A DNA stretch of 64,000 nt from Algoriphagus sp. Y33 (GCF_014838715.1 NZ_CP061947.1:3038001-3102000); one strand, 5' to 3'. Positions 35,217-43,247 are shown, numbered from the stretch's first letter. Numbers and translations are program-made. Notes: generated by a model not told the origin, from the sequence alone.

Positions 35217-38024
35217 ATGAAACAAACTTACCGATCAATTACAGTGCTGAGCCTAGCCCTGTTGCTGGGATTCCTTTCCTGTTCGGAACCCGAAAAAAAA
35301 GAATCAATCGAGAAACCTGAAGATAACCGCTTCACAAAAGTAGTCCTTACCGAAGGAATGGATGAGCCTATGGAAATGACTTTTCTGCCTGACAAAAAAA
35401 TCCTATTTGTAGAGCGAAAAGGCGGAGTGAAAATTCTGGATGAAAACACCGGCGAAGTCACCCTCGTAGCCACTATCCCTGTCAATACCAAATATACCAA
35501 TAAAGAAGGGGTAGTCCGTGAGGCAGAGGAAGGACTGATGGGAGTCATTGCTCATCCCGACTTTTCGAAAAATCATTGGATCTATCTCTACTATGCTGAT
35601 CCTGAAGACAAGCAACACGTACTCGCTAGATGGGAATTGGACGGGCACACGTTGGTCGAATCATCCAAAAAAGTCATTTTAAGCGTTCCTACACAGAGGG
35701 AAGAATGCTGCCATACAGGCGGCGGGATGGTCTTTGACCAAGAAGGCAACTTGTACTTAACTGTAGGAAACAACACGGTGAATCCGAGTTCCGGAACTTC
35801 AAATCTGGACGAGCGTCCGGGACATGAAAATTCCGATGATCAGCGCGCTCCCGGAAACACCAATGATTTGAGAGGAAAAATCCTTCGAATCCACCCGGAA
35901 GATGACGGCAGCTATACTATTCCTAAAGGCAATCTTTTTCCTGAAGGAACAGAAAAAACAAAGCCTGAGATCTACACCATGGGACACAGAAATCCCTGGA
36001 GACCCACGCTGGACAGTAAAACCGGCTATTTATACTGGGGGGAAGTAGGTCCTGATGCTGCAAAAGACTCCATTTGGGGTCCTCGCGGGTATGATGAATT
36101 CAACCAAGCCAAGGGACCCGGCTTCTTCGGCTGGCCCTATTTCATCGGTGATAATATCCCTTATACACGTCATGATTTAGAAACTGATACCTATGGGGAG
36201 CCATACGATGTGAATAAGCCTGTAAATGAATCCGTAAACAATACGGGACTACGTGACTTGCCAACCCCTGTAGTTCCGGCCATGATCTGGTACCCTTATG
36301 GGGTTTCTGAAGAATTCCCACTTCTGGGAAGCTCCGGGAGAAGTGCTACAGGAGGACCGGTATTTAGAAAAGCAGATTTCAAATCAAATGCCCCTTATGT
36401 TTTCCCAGCTTACTATGAAGGCAAATGGCTAATAGTAGACTTTATGAGAGGTTGGATCATGTCGGTGACCATGAATGACAATGGTGACTATGAATCCATG
36501 GAGCGATTCCTACCACATGACACATTCAGTTCGGCAATTGACATGGATTTTGGCCCGGATGGCGCATTATACATTTTAGAATATGGTAGTGCTTGGTTCC
36601 GTGGAAATGCCAATTCCCGAATCGTAAAAATCGAATACAATGCAGGCAACCGTAAACCTAACGTGGTCGCCACTTCTGATAAATTGTCCGGAGCAATTCC
36701 ATTTACTGCCAATTTCTCTTCAGAAGGCTCAAACGACTTCGATGAGTATGACCAAGGTAAACTTGATTACACGTGGAAAATAAATGGTGCGGATGGAGCG
36801 ACTACCGAATTGAAAGGAGCTGACGCAACTTATACTTTTGAAACAGCGGGAAAACATCAGGTAACCTTGACTGTGACCGATACCAAGGGTGAGTCCAACA
36901 CTTCCTCCTTCGATGTAATAGCGGGAAATGACAGGCCTCAAGTCACTATAGACTTCAAAGGAGCCAATAAATCATTCTATTTCGGGGAGAATCCTCTTCC
37001 ATACAGCATTACTGTAAATGACGATGAGGATGGAAGTACTGATGACAGTAGAATACATGCAAATGAAGTGGCAGTAACCTTTGACTATGTCCCTTCCGGA
37101 TTTGACCCGATCGAGATCGCTTCCAAACAAAGTGGCGTGGAATCCGAAGCTTTGGAAAACATCGGCAAAAATCTGATCGAAGCCAGCGACTGTAAATCTT
37201 GTCACCAATATGCTGAAACATCCATCGGACCAAGCTATCAAGCCGTAGCGACCAAGTACGAAAATACTGCCGAAACTGTCGATATGTTGGTAGACAAGAT
37301 CATCAACGGTGGAGCCGGAATCTGGGGAGAGCATGCGATGAGCGCACATCCCCAGCTATCCAAAGCTGATGCAAAACGTATGGTGGACTATATCATGAAT
37401 ATGAATACGGTGAAGGCAACAGTTAGATCACTGCCTTTGTCCGGATCGGTAAAAACTACAATCCCGGAAGGAGAGGACGGTCAAGGAAGTTTCCTTTTAC
37501 AGGCATCCTATACAGATAAAGGCAACGGAGACGTGCCTGCCTTATCAGGAAGTGATTTTATAGCTTTGAGAAATCCCTATTTGGATCCGCAAAGTGCTGA
37601 ACTAAGAAAAGGCGTAAATCTGATGACCACCCCCAGTGTGAATTTCTTTATGGTGGGTGATCAGTCATACATAGGTTTCAAAAACTTGGATCTAAGCGGT
37701 ATCAGGGAAATCATAGTATATGCCGGCATTAGCGAAAGAGTAGATGCCAAAGGCGGGTCTATAGAAATCAGAATTGACTCACCTACCGGAGAAGTAATCG
37801 GGCAGACAGAACGGCTGATAGCAAAACAAGTAGTAGGTTTCAGACCGCCGCCTAATATGAACTTTATAGATTGGAGAAGGCAAAACTCCAGTCTGGGAAA
37901 AGTAACACTTTCGCCCGTCAGCGGCAGACATGATGTATACATTATTTTCAAAAACCCTGAAGCAAAAGACGAAGAGATTCTGATGAGTGTGAACGAGGTG
38001 CAGTTCTCGAATACACTCAGGTAA
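35217..38024 (+). CDS. Multidomain lipoprotein: sorbosone/glucose dehydrogenase-like propeller, PKD domain, cytochrome c
   Basis: A 935-residue lipoprotein (LLLGFLSC, Cys22). Residues about 40-480 form a GSDH-type beta-propeller of the soluble PQQ glucose/sorbosone dehydrogenase family (GLMGVIAHPDFSKNHWIYLY, YTMGHRNPWRPTLD, FGPDGALYILEYGSAWF). A PKD-like domain follows (about 490-585: YTFETAGKHQVTLTVTDTKG). A class I cytochrome c lies at about 645-735, with Cys659, Cys662, His663 (CKSCH) and probable sixth ligand Met708. The last ~180 residues look like a CBM6-type beta-sandwich. Electrons from sugar oxidation could pass internally from PQQ to haem and on to the periplasmic chain. A terminator follows at 38041. 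Confidence 0.88.
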   Translation: MKQTYRSITVLSLALLLGFLSCSEPEKKESIEKPEDNRFTKVVLTEGMDEPMEMTFLPDKKILFVERKGGVKILDENTGEVTLVATIPVNTKYTNKEGVVREAEEGLMGVIAHPDFSKNHWIYLYYADPEDKQHVLARWELDGHTLVESSKKVILSVPTQREECCHTGGGMVFDQEGNLYLTVGNNTVNPSSGTSNLDERPGHENSDDQRAPGNTNDLRGKILRIHPEDDGSYTIPKGNLFPEGTEKTKPEIYTMGHRNPWRPTLDSKTGYLYWGEVGPDAAKDSIWGPRGYDEFNQAKGPGFFGWPYFIGDNIPYTRHDLETDTYGEPYDVNKPVNESVNNTGLRDLPTPVVPAMIWYPYGVSEEFPLLGSSGRSATGGPVFRKADFKSNAPYVFPAYYEGKWLIVDFMRGWIMSVTMNDNGDYESMERFLPHDTFSSAIDMDFGPDGALYILEYGSAWFRGNANSRIVKIEYNAGNRKPNVVATSDKLSGAIPFTANFSSEGSNDFDEYDQGKLDYTWKINGADGATTELKGADATYTFETAGKHQVTLTVTDTKGESNTSSFDVIAGNDRPQVTIDFKGANKSFYFGENPLPYSITVNDDEDGSTDDSRIHANEVAVTFDYVPSGFDPIEIASKQSGVESEALENIGKNLIEASDCKSCHQYAETSIGPSYQAVATKYENTAETVDMLVDKIINGGAGIWGEHAMSAHPQLSKADAKRMVDYIMNMNTVKATVRSLPLSGSVKTTIPEGEDGQGSFLLQASYTDKGNGDVPALSGSDFIALRNPYLDPQSAELRKGVNLMTTPSVNFFMVGDQSYIGFKNLDLSGIREIIVYAGISERVDAKGGSIEIRIDSPTGEVIGQTERLIAKQVVGFRPPPNMNFIDWRRQNSSLGKVTLSPVSGRHDVYIIFKNPEAKDEEILMSVNEVQFSNTLR

Positions 38025-38040
38025 ATCTTGATTATCAATC

Positions 38041-38077
38041 AAAAGCCCTGTTTTTCATTGGAGAACAGGGCTTTTTT
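38041..38077 (+). terminator. Rho-independent terminator after the sorbosone-dehydrogenase-like gene
   Basis: AAAAGCCCTGTT-(11 nt)-AACAGGGCTTTT is a perfect 12-bp stem followed by TT, starting 16 bp after the stop codon. Confidence 0.9.
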
Positions 38078-38302
38078 AAACCGAAAAGGATCCCGGAGTT
38101 TTTCATGGAAAGCCTGGTTATCCTGCTTCTGGAGAAGCCGGATTTAGCTCCCTTTTTCATAATTAGGGCTGAAAGCCTGTTATAACAAAGCTCAGCTCGA
38201 CAGCGCTGGGCATAAAAAATATATAAAGTCTCCAATTTCTGAGAGTTGAATTAATTATTTGGAAATCTAAATTAATATTTAGATGTTTGTCTAAATACCT
38301 AA

Positions 38303-38432
38303 ATGAAATCGAGCCTACCTGCCACAGGCAGGCATAACTCCAGAATCCCCCACAGGGATGATTATAACCTTGCGAGATTCCATAGCCTGTCCCGACTTTT
38401 CGGGATGGCAATTAAAAGACTATTATAAACAC
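38303..38432 (+). repeat. Leader repeat, copy B (first of a tandem pair)
   Basis: It starts ATGAAATCGAGC, contains TTGCGAGATTCCATAG and ends TATTATAAACAC, where copy C begins at once. It is longer than the others because of extra segments, one of them a hairpin around TCCCGACTTTTCGGGA. The 12-codon mini-ORF is disrupted and its start is TTG. The 505-bp gap 38025-38529 is explained by the terminator and this tandem pair. Confidence 0.7.
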
Positions 38433-38524
38433 ATGAAATCGAGCATGTCGAGATCGAAACACAGAGGCATGACAATAATGCATGCGAGATTCCATGTGGC
38501 CGCTAAGAATCAAATTATAAACAC
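38433..38524 (+). repeat. Leader repeat, copy C (abuts the sdpR-like gene)
   Basis: It starts ATGAAATCGAGCATGTCG, contains CATGCGAGATTCCATGTGGC and ends AAATTATAAACAC. The next bases are ATGAAATGAATTC: the terminal ATG opens a two-codon frame whose TGA overlaps the ATG of the regulator gene at 38530. Confidence 0.75.
38482..38520 (+). other. Mini-ORF in leader repeat copy C (12 codons)
   Basis: It translates to MRDSMWPLRIKL, with TAA ending 4 nt before the ATG at 38525. Confidence 0.35.
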
Positions 38525-38529
38525 ATGAA

Positions 38530-38784
38530 ATGAATTCTCTTTTCAAAGCTTTAAATGATGAAACCCGGAGGCAAATTGTCGATCTATTAAAGGAAAGGGA
38601 TATGAATGCCGGTGAAATCGCAGAGGAATTTAATATATCCAAACCAAGTATTTCACATCATCTTGATATTCTCAAAAGAGCCGACCTGGTGACCAGCGAA
38701 AAAAAAGGGCAGTTCATTGTCTATTCTCTGAACACAACAATTCTAGAAGATTTAATAGCATGGATTTTAACCTTAAAAAAATAA
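38530..38784 (+). CDS. ArsR/SmtB-type repressor, SdpR-like
   Basis: An 84-residue winged-helix regulator: LFKALNDETRRQIVDLLKER (helices 1-2), then GEIAEEFNISKPSISHHLDILKRADLV (recognition helix) and a wing EKKGQFIVYSLNTT. No metal-binding cysteines are present. The gene ends 3 bp before an SdpI-family membrane protein, matching the autorepressor SdpR and immunity protein SdpI of Bacillus subtilis, where SdpI binds toxin and sequesters SdpR at the membrane. The start ATG overlaps the TGA of a two-codon frame from the leader repeat. Confidence 0.88.
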   Translation: MNSLFKALNDETRRQIVDLLKERDMNAGEIAEEFNISKPSISHHLDILKRADLVTSEKKGQFIVYSLNTTILEDLIAWILTLKK

Positions 38785-38787
38785 GTC

Positions 38788-39441
38788 ATGAGCCCTACCC
38801 TTAAAAGTGAATTGCCAATTATTGCGATAGTGCTACTCCCCTTTATTTACTTGGCTTGTATCTGGAATAATTTACCGGCAGAAGTCCCTATTCATTGGAA
38901 TATAGATGGGGAGATTGATGGATATGCAAATAAAGCCATGCTCATTACCATCCCGATATTGCTACCATTGCTAGTGTATGTGATATTCTTAGTTATCCCA
39001 AAAATTGACCCGAAGAACAGGCTAAATCAAATGGGAGGTAAACTTCAAAACATAAAAGTACTGTTGACAATTTTCATGTCAGCGTTGGCTTTGTTTATCA
39101 TTTACTCATCAAAAAACCAATCCTTGACTAACCCAAACTACCCCATATTAGGCATAGGCATCTTATTTAGTATAATCGGGAATTATTTTAAAACCATAAA
39201 GCCTAATTACTTCTTTGGCATCAGAACCCCTTGGACCTTGGAAAGTGAGAACGTTTGGAAAGAAACGCATAAGATCGCGGGGAAAATGTGGCTTGCCGGC
39301 GGAATAATAGTCGTACTAGCGAGTTTGATTTTGGAGAAACGCACCAACGTAACTGTGTTTTTGATAATTACAGGAATAATTACACTGATCCCTGTGATTT
39401 ATTCTTATGTCAAATTCAGCAAAGAAAAGAATTTGATATAA
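38788..39441 (+). CDS. SdpI-family membrane protein (DUF1648 plus SdpI domain)
   Basis: A 217-residue integral membrane protein with about six helices. The DUF1648 block is LPAEVPIHWNIDGEIDGYANK (about 28-48), with a helix on each side; the SdpI block is IKPNYFFGIRTPWTLESENVWKETHKIAG (about 136-164), followed by two helices. In B. subtilis SdpI gives immunity to the SdpC killing factor and senses it for SdpR. No SdpC-like gene is visible here, so this may be a stand-alone sensor or immunity pair. It is tightly coupled to the regulator (3-bp gap). Confidence 0.88.
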   Translation: MSPTLKSELPIIAIVLLPFIYLACIWNNLPAEVPIHWNIDGEIDGYANKAMLITIPILLPLLVYVIFLVIPKIDPKNRLNQMGGKLQNIKVLLTIFMSALALFIIYSSKNQSLTNPNYPILGIGILFSIIGNYFKTIKPNYFFGIRTPWTLESENVWKETHKIAGKMWLAGGIIVVLASLILEKRTNVTVFLIITGIITLIPVIYSYVKFSKEKNLI

Positions 39442-39550
39442 GAAGGCGAAGTGTGTATTTCGTTTGGACAGTTCTAATTGCTCATATACGGTAATTGGCT
39501 CTTGAATAAAACTATTAGATTCAAAAACTAAATCTCACAATCATTGACTT

Positions 39551-39836
39551 ATGAAAACCATCAAGCCCCTATTCCTACCAGTATTATTTCTCATCCCATT
39601 ATTGGGCTTTGGCCAAAGTGAGAAAGAAAGCTACAAGAAGAAAACAAGGCGAGTTATTAGGTCTTTGTGGTAACTCAGGCAATTCTTCAGAAGCTCATTT
39701 GCATTTTCATATACAGAATATAGAGGGCATAACTAAAGCTACCGGAACGAAAGCCTATTTTGACAAGATTCTGGTGAATGGAGAACTGAAAACGGATTAT
39801 TCACCAATAAAAGGGGAGAAAATTAAAAATCCCTAA
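39551..39836 (+). pseudogene. Remnant of an exported M23 (LytM-type) metallopeptidase
   Basis: ATG 39551 opens a frame with a good signal peptide (MKTIKPLFLPVLFLIPLLGF, then GQSEKESYKKKTRR) that stops at 39670. In the next frame, 39645-39836, lies the end of an M23 domain: GELLGLCGNSGNSSEAHLHF(H), where HLHF is the HxH zinc motif, followed by about 45 residues. The zinc-binding H-x(3)-D part and the rest of the domain (expected >150 residues) are missing, and the two pieces are out of frame by one base. An internal deletion plus frameshift best explains this. The 39837-40178 stretch downstream shows no gene. Confidence 0.7.
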
Positions 39837-40178
39837 TGAGTCTAGACAAGGCATAATTCCCTATAGCAGTCGGATGTACTTACACCTTTCTATTTCGTCC
39901 AACTTCCAATTGGTAATCTGGATCAAAATAAATCACCAATTGAAAAGAACATTCGGGTGAAGTTGCAAAAAACGACAAACTCTCTACTAAACCCAGACAC
40001 TTCTTATCCTCGAAAGACAAGTAGCGATCTCCCCTCTCTACTCCTAAAAACTGAAGAACAAAGGAACATTGTCACCCTGCTATTGAGACAGTTGAAAGGA
40101 AGCACAATGCTTCCCATTCTTCTTTTCTCCGTTAGTTGTACCCACTCTACCTATGAAGCCCCCCATTTATGGTAAAAT

Positions 40179-40302
40179 GTTCGACCCAGTCAGGGTCGGG
40201 CCAGATGATTTTTATGACGTCTTTTTCCATGGGTTGCACCCGCGGTTCCGCCACGGCGGACGCAGTATTGAGAAGTTTGACGCCGTTCGGGGTCGGGATT
40301 TT
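40179..40302 (+). repeat. REP-like hairpin cluster left of the transposase
   Basis: Three hairpins follow each other: TTCGACCCAGTCAGGGTCGG (40180-40199), GGGTTGCACCC with CCGCCACGGCGG (40232-40262), and TTTGACGCCGTTCGGGGTCG (from 40278). The TTYGACC...GGTCGGG form recurs on the right side at 40986 and 41063. Confidence 0.65.
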
Positions 40303-40361
40303 GGTGAATTTAAAAATTGAAGCACCAGTAAGAATTGATGATAATTTGTGCTTAGAGAAAG

Positions 40362-40455
40362 GATCCTGAAAGGATCGAACCTCTCAATAACCCTAGGTGC
40401 ACCCTAGGGAAATGGTGGACAAGATGGTGGTGGACAACCCCGAAGGCGGTTGAAC
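40362..40455 (+). repeat. 94-bp direct repeat, left copy
   Basis: It starts GATCCTGAAAGGATCGAACC and ends GAAGGCGGTTGAAC. It differs from 41243-41336 at only two positions. It contains three potential hairpins: GATCC-TGAAA-GGATC, CCCTAGG-TGCAC-CCTAGGG and a CAACC...GGTTG stem. It abuts the stop codon of the transposase gene. Confidence 0.85.
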
Positions 40456-40902
40456 CTATAACAAATATTTCTCTTCAAAATCAATTTCATATTCCCTCAA
40501 CAATACCTTGTATTCGTCTATAAACGATTTTTTTTTATGATGTCCCTCTTGGTTTTTGACATAATTCATCAATCGTTCCTTTGATTTTATCGACTCTGAA
40601 AAAGCACCATAACCATCTTGCCAACCTTTGAATTTTGGAAAAATCCCTTCTCGCCTTATGAAATCATCACTTGCCAATTTGATGTCTTTCACCAAGGATG
40701 AAATAGCAATCGTAGGATGCACATGCGTCAATATATGAACATGATCTTCCACGCCATTGATTCTGTAGAGATGGCAATTTTTATTGGTCAGCAGGTGGTG
40801 GATAAATCCGAACATCCTCTTTTTCTCATCGCGGACGATTGTTGGTTCGCGGTGTTTGGTGGAGTAGACAATGTGGTAAATCAATTGAGTGTGGGTTCCC
40901 AT
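40456..40902 (-). CDS. RAYT / IS200-type Y1 transposase (REP-associated tyrosine transposase)
   Basis: A 148-residue Y1_Tnp protein from ATG 40902 (MGTHTQLIYHIVYSTKHREP). Catalytic features are the HuH pair His54-x-His56 (VEDHVHILTH) and Tyr114 (LMNYVKNQEGHHKKKSF), with the conserved FKGWQDGYGAFS before it. The frame runs upstream to 41097, but those 65 residues read through repeat DNA and are not part of the enzyme. The gene is enclosed by REP-like hairpins and two 94-bp direct repeats, and no tnpB is present. This is the layout of a domesticated RAYT with its REPs, or an IS200-like element. The enzyme would cut and join single-stranded DNA at hairpins. Confidence 0.88.
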   Translation of the reverse strand: MGTHTQLIYHIVYSTKHREPTIVRDEKKRMFGFIHHLLTNKNCHLYRINGVEDHVHILTHVHPTIAISSLVKDIKLASDDFIRREGIFPKFKGWQDGYGAFSESIKSKERLMNYVKNQEGHHKKKSFIDEYKVLLREYEIDFEEKYLL

Positions 40903-40984
40903 AAAAATCAGGTTTCGGTGGAAAAATGAGGTGAATGAATTTCGGAATTTTGGATGATTTTGACAAATGGCCTTAGGAAGAGTT

Positions 40985-41160
40985 CGACACCCTTTGGGGT
41001 CGTTGGGTCGTTGGGATAGCACCTTAGTCCACCCACGGGTTTCACCCGCGGTTACTAAAAGGTTTGACCACTTCGTGGTCGGGATTGGATACATCATCGG
41101 TCAAAAATCATGATCCTGAAATGCCTGTCCCGATGAGCGCCGCGATTTCGGGGATCAAAC
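40985..41160 (+). repeat. REP-like hairpin cluster right of the transposase
   Basis: Hairpins include TTCGACACCCTTTGGGGTCG (from 40985), CCCACGGGTTTCACCCGCGG (about 41032-41051), TTTGACCACTTCGTGGTCGG (from 41063, perfect GACCAC/GTGGTC) and CCCGA...TCGGG near 41128-41153. They share motifs with the left cluster. Confidence 0.65.
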
Positions 41161-41242
41161 TTCTCGATAATCCTAGGTAAAACCGGGTGATTTAAGGCTG
41201 ATGACTCGTCTTGGCAAGGCTCAATCCTGAAGGAGAATCAAC

Positions 41243-41336
41243 GATCCTGAAAGGATCGAACCTCTCAATAACCCTAGGTGCAACCTAGGGAAATGGCGGA
41301 CAAGATGGTGGTGGACAACCCCGAAGGCGGTTGAAC
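41243..41336 (+). repeat. 94-bp direct repeat, right copy
   Basis: It matches 40362-40455 except for A instead of C in the CTAGGTGCAACCTAGGG hairpin and C instead of T in ATGGCGGAC. The two copies enclose the transposase gene and 340 bp of its upstream DNA. Nothing else was recognised between 41337 and 41805, which is AT-rich. Confidence 0.85.
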
Positions 41337-41805
41337 ATTTTGAAAATGGAATTACAAATTCCGGGAAATATTAGACTGTAATTACAAACTCATCCAACCG
41401 GAATTCCCCTACTTTTTCGATCTCCGGTCATAATTTGCCGGCGAGACGTTTATTTTTTTGAAAATTTCTTACAGCACCTCACACTCATTTTTCTGGCAAA
41501 AGCTAAGATCCATCCTGAAAATAATCGCCTTGCTCAAAATAACTTAAAATATATTTTTATATAAGTATGAAAATTTTACAACATTATTAAGTAGATCTTA
41601 AGATAAATCCCAACCATTGATCTAATTTTTAACGTAAACTAACCCAACAAAAGGCTCATTTTAAAGAAGACTGAAAAATTGGCTTGATTTTGGTTTTAGT
41701 ATGCATACATCCTTTTTACAGAAAACTGCATCTACCTAACAGGAGGCAAAAAAGAAACCAACTAGTAATTACCAGTCTTTAATTTAATCACTAAACCCAC
41801 ATGCA

Positions 41806-43191
41806 ATGAAAACTCCGCAAGTACCACGATGGATAAAAAATCTGATGATGGGAATCTTGGCAATTGTCTGGATTAATCCCAAAGATGCGAAAGCCGATAC
41901 TCCGGCGGGCGTATCCTTTCAGGTTTTCTATGATGAATTAATGCCCTATGGTGACTGGGTTAAAGATGCCCGATATGGCTATGTGTGGCTGCCGGCAGTC
42001 TATGATGACTTCCACCCTTATGGAACAAACGGACATTGGGTCATGACCTCTTATGGCAACACCTGGGTTTCTGATTACGATTGGGGATGGGCAACTTTCC
42101 ACTATGGAAGATGGTATTTTGACGATAATTACCGAAGCTGGGCATGGATACCTGACTACGATTGGGGACCGGCATGGGTAGACTGGAGAACAGGGGGCGG
42201 ATATTATGGATGGGCACCTATGGGGCCAGGCTTCAATTTGAGCGTAAGAGTCAATATACCTTCTGCTTATTGGGTATTCGTACCACAAAACAGATTTGTT
42301 TACCACAATGTGTATAACTATTGTGTCCCTAGAGCAAATCGTGTCAGAATCTATAATAATACAACTATCATAAACAACACGGTGGTCTACAACAATAACC
42401 GCTACTATGCAGGACCGGCTCGAAGAGACATAGAACGGGTAACCAGAAGATCCTACCCAGAGCGTAGAATAGAAAGCAGCAAAACTCCAGGAAGAACAGT
42501 TGCCTCTAAAAACACTGTAAGAGCTTACAGACCTGATTTGCAAAGCGCAAGAGGAAGTACTACCGCAGCGAGACCTTCTAGAGTTTTGTCTTCCGGAGAA
42601 GCCAGAACACAGCCTGCAAATACTCCTTCAAGAGTAAATAGCAGATCAGAAACTGTATCCGGAAGATATGTAAGTACCCCTGCAGGATCCTCCAGATCAT
42701 CTGAAAGAGCTACTGTACCAAGCAGATCTGACAATTCCGGAAGATCAAGCACTCCTGCTACCAGAAAGAGTGACTTCGATACTAAGCCTTATCACGGTTC
42801 TCAAACCCGGACTACAACTCCCAATGCTACGAGGAACAGCGAAACTAGAACTTCTGTGCCAAGTACTAGACAGGAAAATGGACGACAGTCCCGGACTAGC
42901 CCCGCTCAGCCAAGAACACAGAGCTCAAGTCCAAGACAATCCAAAACTCAAAGTGCGCCAGCGCAGCGGTCAAGCCAGCCTAGAACTCAGCCGGCAACTT
43001 CAAGATCGCAGTCTCCTAGTCCAGCGGTAAAAAATGCTCCTAGCCGCTCTACACAAACCAGACAAGCGCAACCGGCTTCTCCCCGTTCTACTTCGGAGGT
43101 TAAGAGTTCTTCTTCCAGATCTTCGACTCCTGCCAGAAGCTCTACCACACCATCCCGTAGTTCTTCATCTAGAAGTAGAGGAAATAATTAA
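41806..43191 (+). CDS. Exported W/Y-rich protein with long Ser/Arg/Thr/Pro-rich tail
   Basis: A 461-residue protein with a signal-like N-terminus (LMMGILAIVWINPKDAKA). Residues about 35-185 are rich in Trp, Tyr, Gly and Asp in repeating blocks (YGDWVKDARYGYVWLP, YGNTWVSDYDWGWATFHYGR, YRSWAWIPDYDWGPAWVDWR), like Bacteroidetes DUF6600-type proteins. A short Asn/Val stretch is followed by about 250 residues of low-complexity Ser/Arg/Thr/Pro/Gln sequence with no hydrophobic core, very basic and probably disordered. It may bind envelope polymers or nucleic acid. No function is known to me. A bidirectional terminator follows. Confidence 0.8.
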   Translation: MKTPQVPRWIKNLMMGILAIVWINPKDAKADTPAGVSFQVFYDELMPYGDWVKDARYGYVWLPAVYDDFHPYGTNGHWVMTSYGNTWVSDYDWGWATFHYGRWYFDDNYRSWAWIPDYDWGPAWVDWRTGGGYYGWAPMGPGFNLSVRVNIPSAYWVFVPQNRFVYHNVYNYCVPRANRVRIYNNTTIINNTVVYNNNRYYAGPARRDIERVTRRSYPERRIESSKTPGRTVASKNTVRAYRPDLQSARGSTTAARPSRVLSSGEARTQPANTPSRVNSRSETVSGRYVSTPAGSSRSSERATVPSRSDNSGRSSTPATRKSDFDTKPYHGSQTRTTTPNATRNSETRTSVPSTRQENGRQSRTSPAQPRTQSSSPRQSKTQSAPAQRSSQPRTQPATSRSQSPSPAVKNAPSRSTQTRQAQPASPRSTSEVKSSSSRSSTPARSSTTPSRSSSSRSRGNN

Positions 43192-43212
43192 TTTTAACCA
43201 TTTAACTTTAAA

Positions 43213-43247
43213 AAGAGGCTGTCTCAGATTTGACAGCCTCTTTTTTA
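43213..43247. terminator. Bidirectional terminator between convergent genes
   Basis: AAGAGGCTGTC-TCAGATTT-GACAGCCTCTT is a perfect 11-bp stem, with a T-run on the right for the rightward gene and an A-run on the left for the leftward one. It overlaps the end of the serine hydrolase gene. Confidence 0.88.

Noticed and set aside
38433..38528. 31-codon plus-strand frame running through leader repeat copy C
   Set aside because: It is open only in this copy; copy A has a stop in the same frame, and the 12-codon frame is the one shared between copies.
38412..38642. 76-codon minus-strand frame across the leader repeats
   Set aside because: It is antisense to the repeats and to the sdpR-like gene; the plus-strand genes account for the coding signal.
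39609..39836. A small intact protein of 75 residues beginning at TTG 39609
   Set aside because: Its first 15 residues are the signal-peptide region read out of frame, and the remainder is the cut end of an M23 domain, so a pseudogene fits better.
40903..41097. 65-codon N-terminal extension of the transposase
   Set aside because: It reads through the REP-like hairpins, and the Y1 transposase fold begins at MGTHTQLIYHIVYSTKHREP.
40362..41336. CRISPR array
   Set aside because: There are only two copies of the 94-bp unit, 787 bp apart, and no spacers or cas genes.
41938..42543. 201-codon minus-strand frame
   Set aside because: It is a shadow of the low-complexity W/Y-rich gene and reads as a biased mixture of Ser, Val and Ile.
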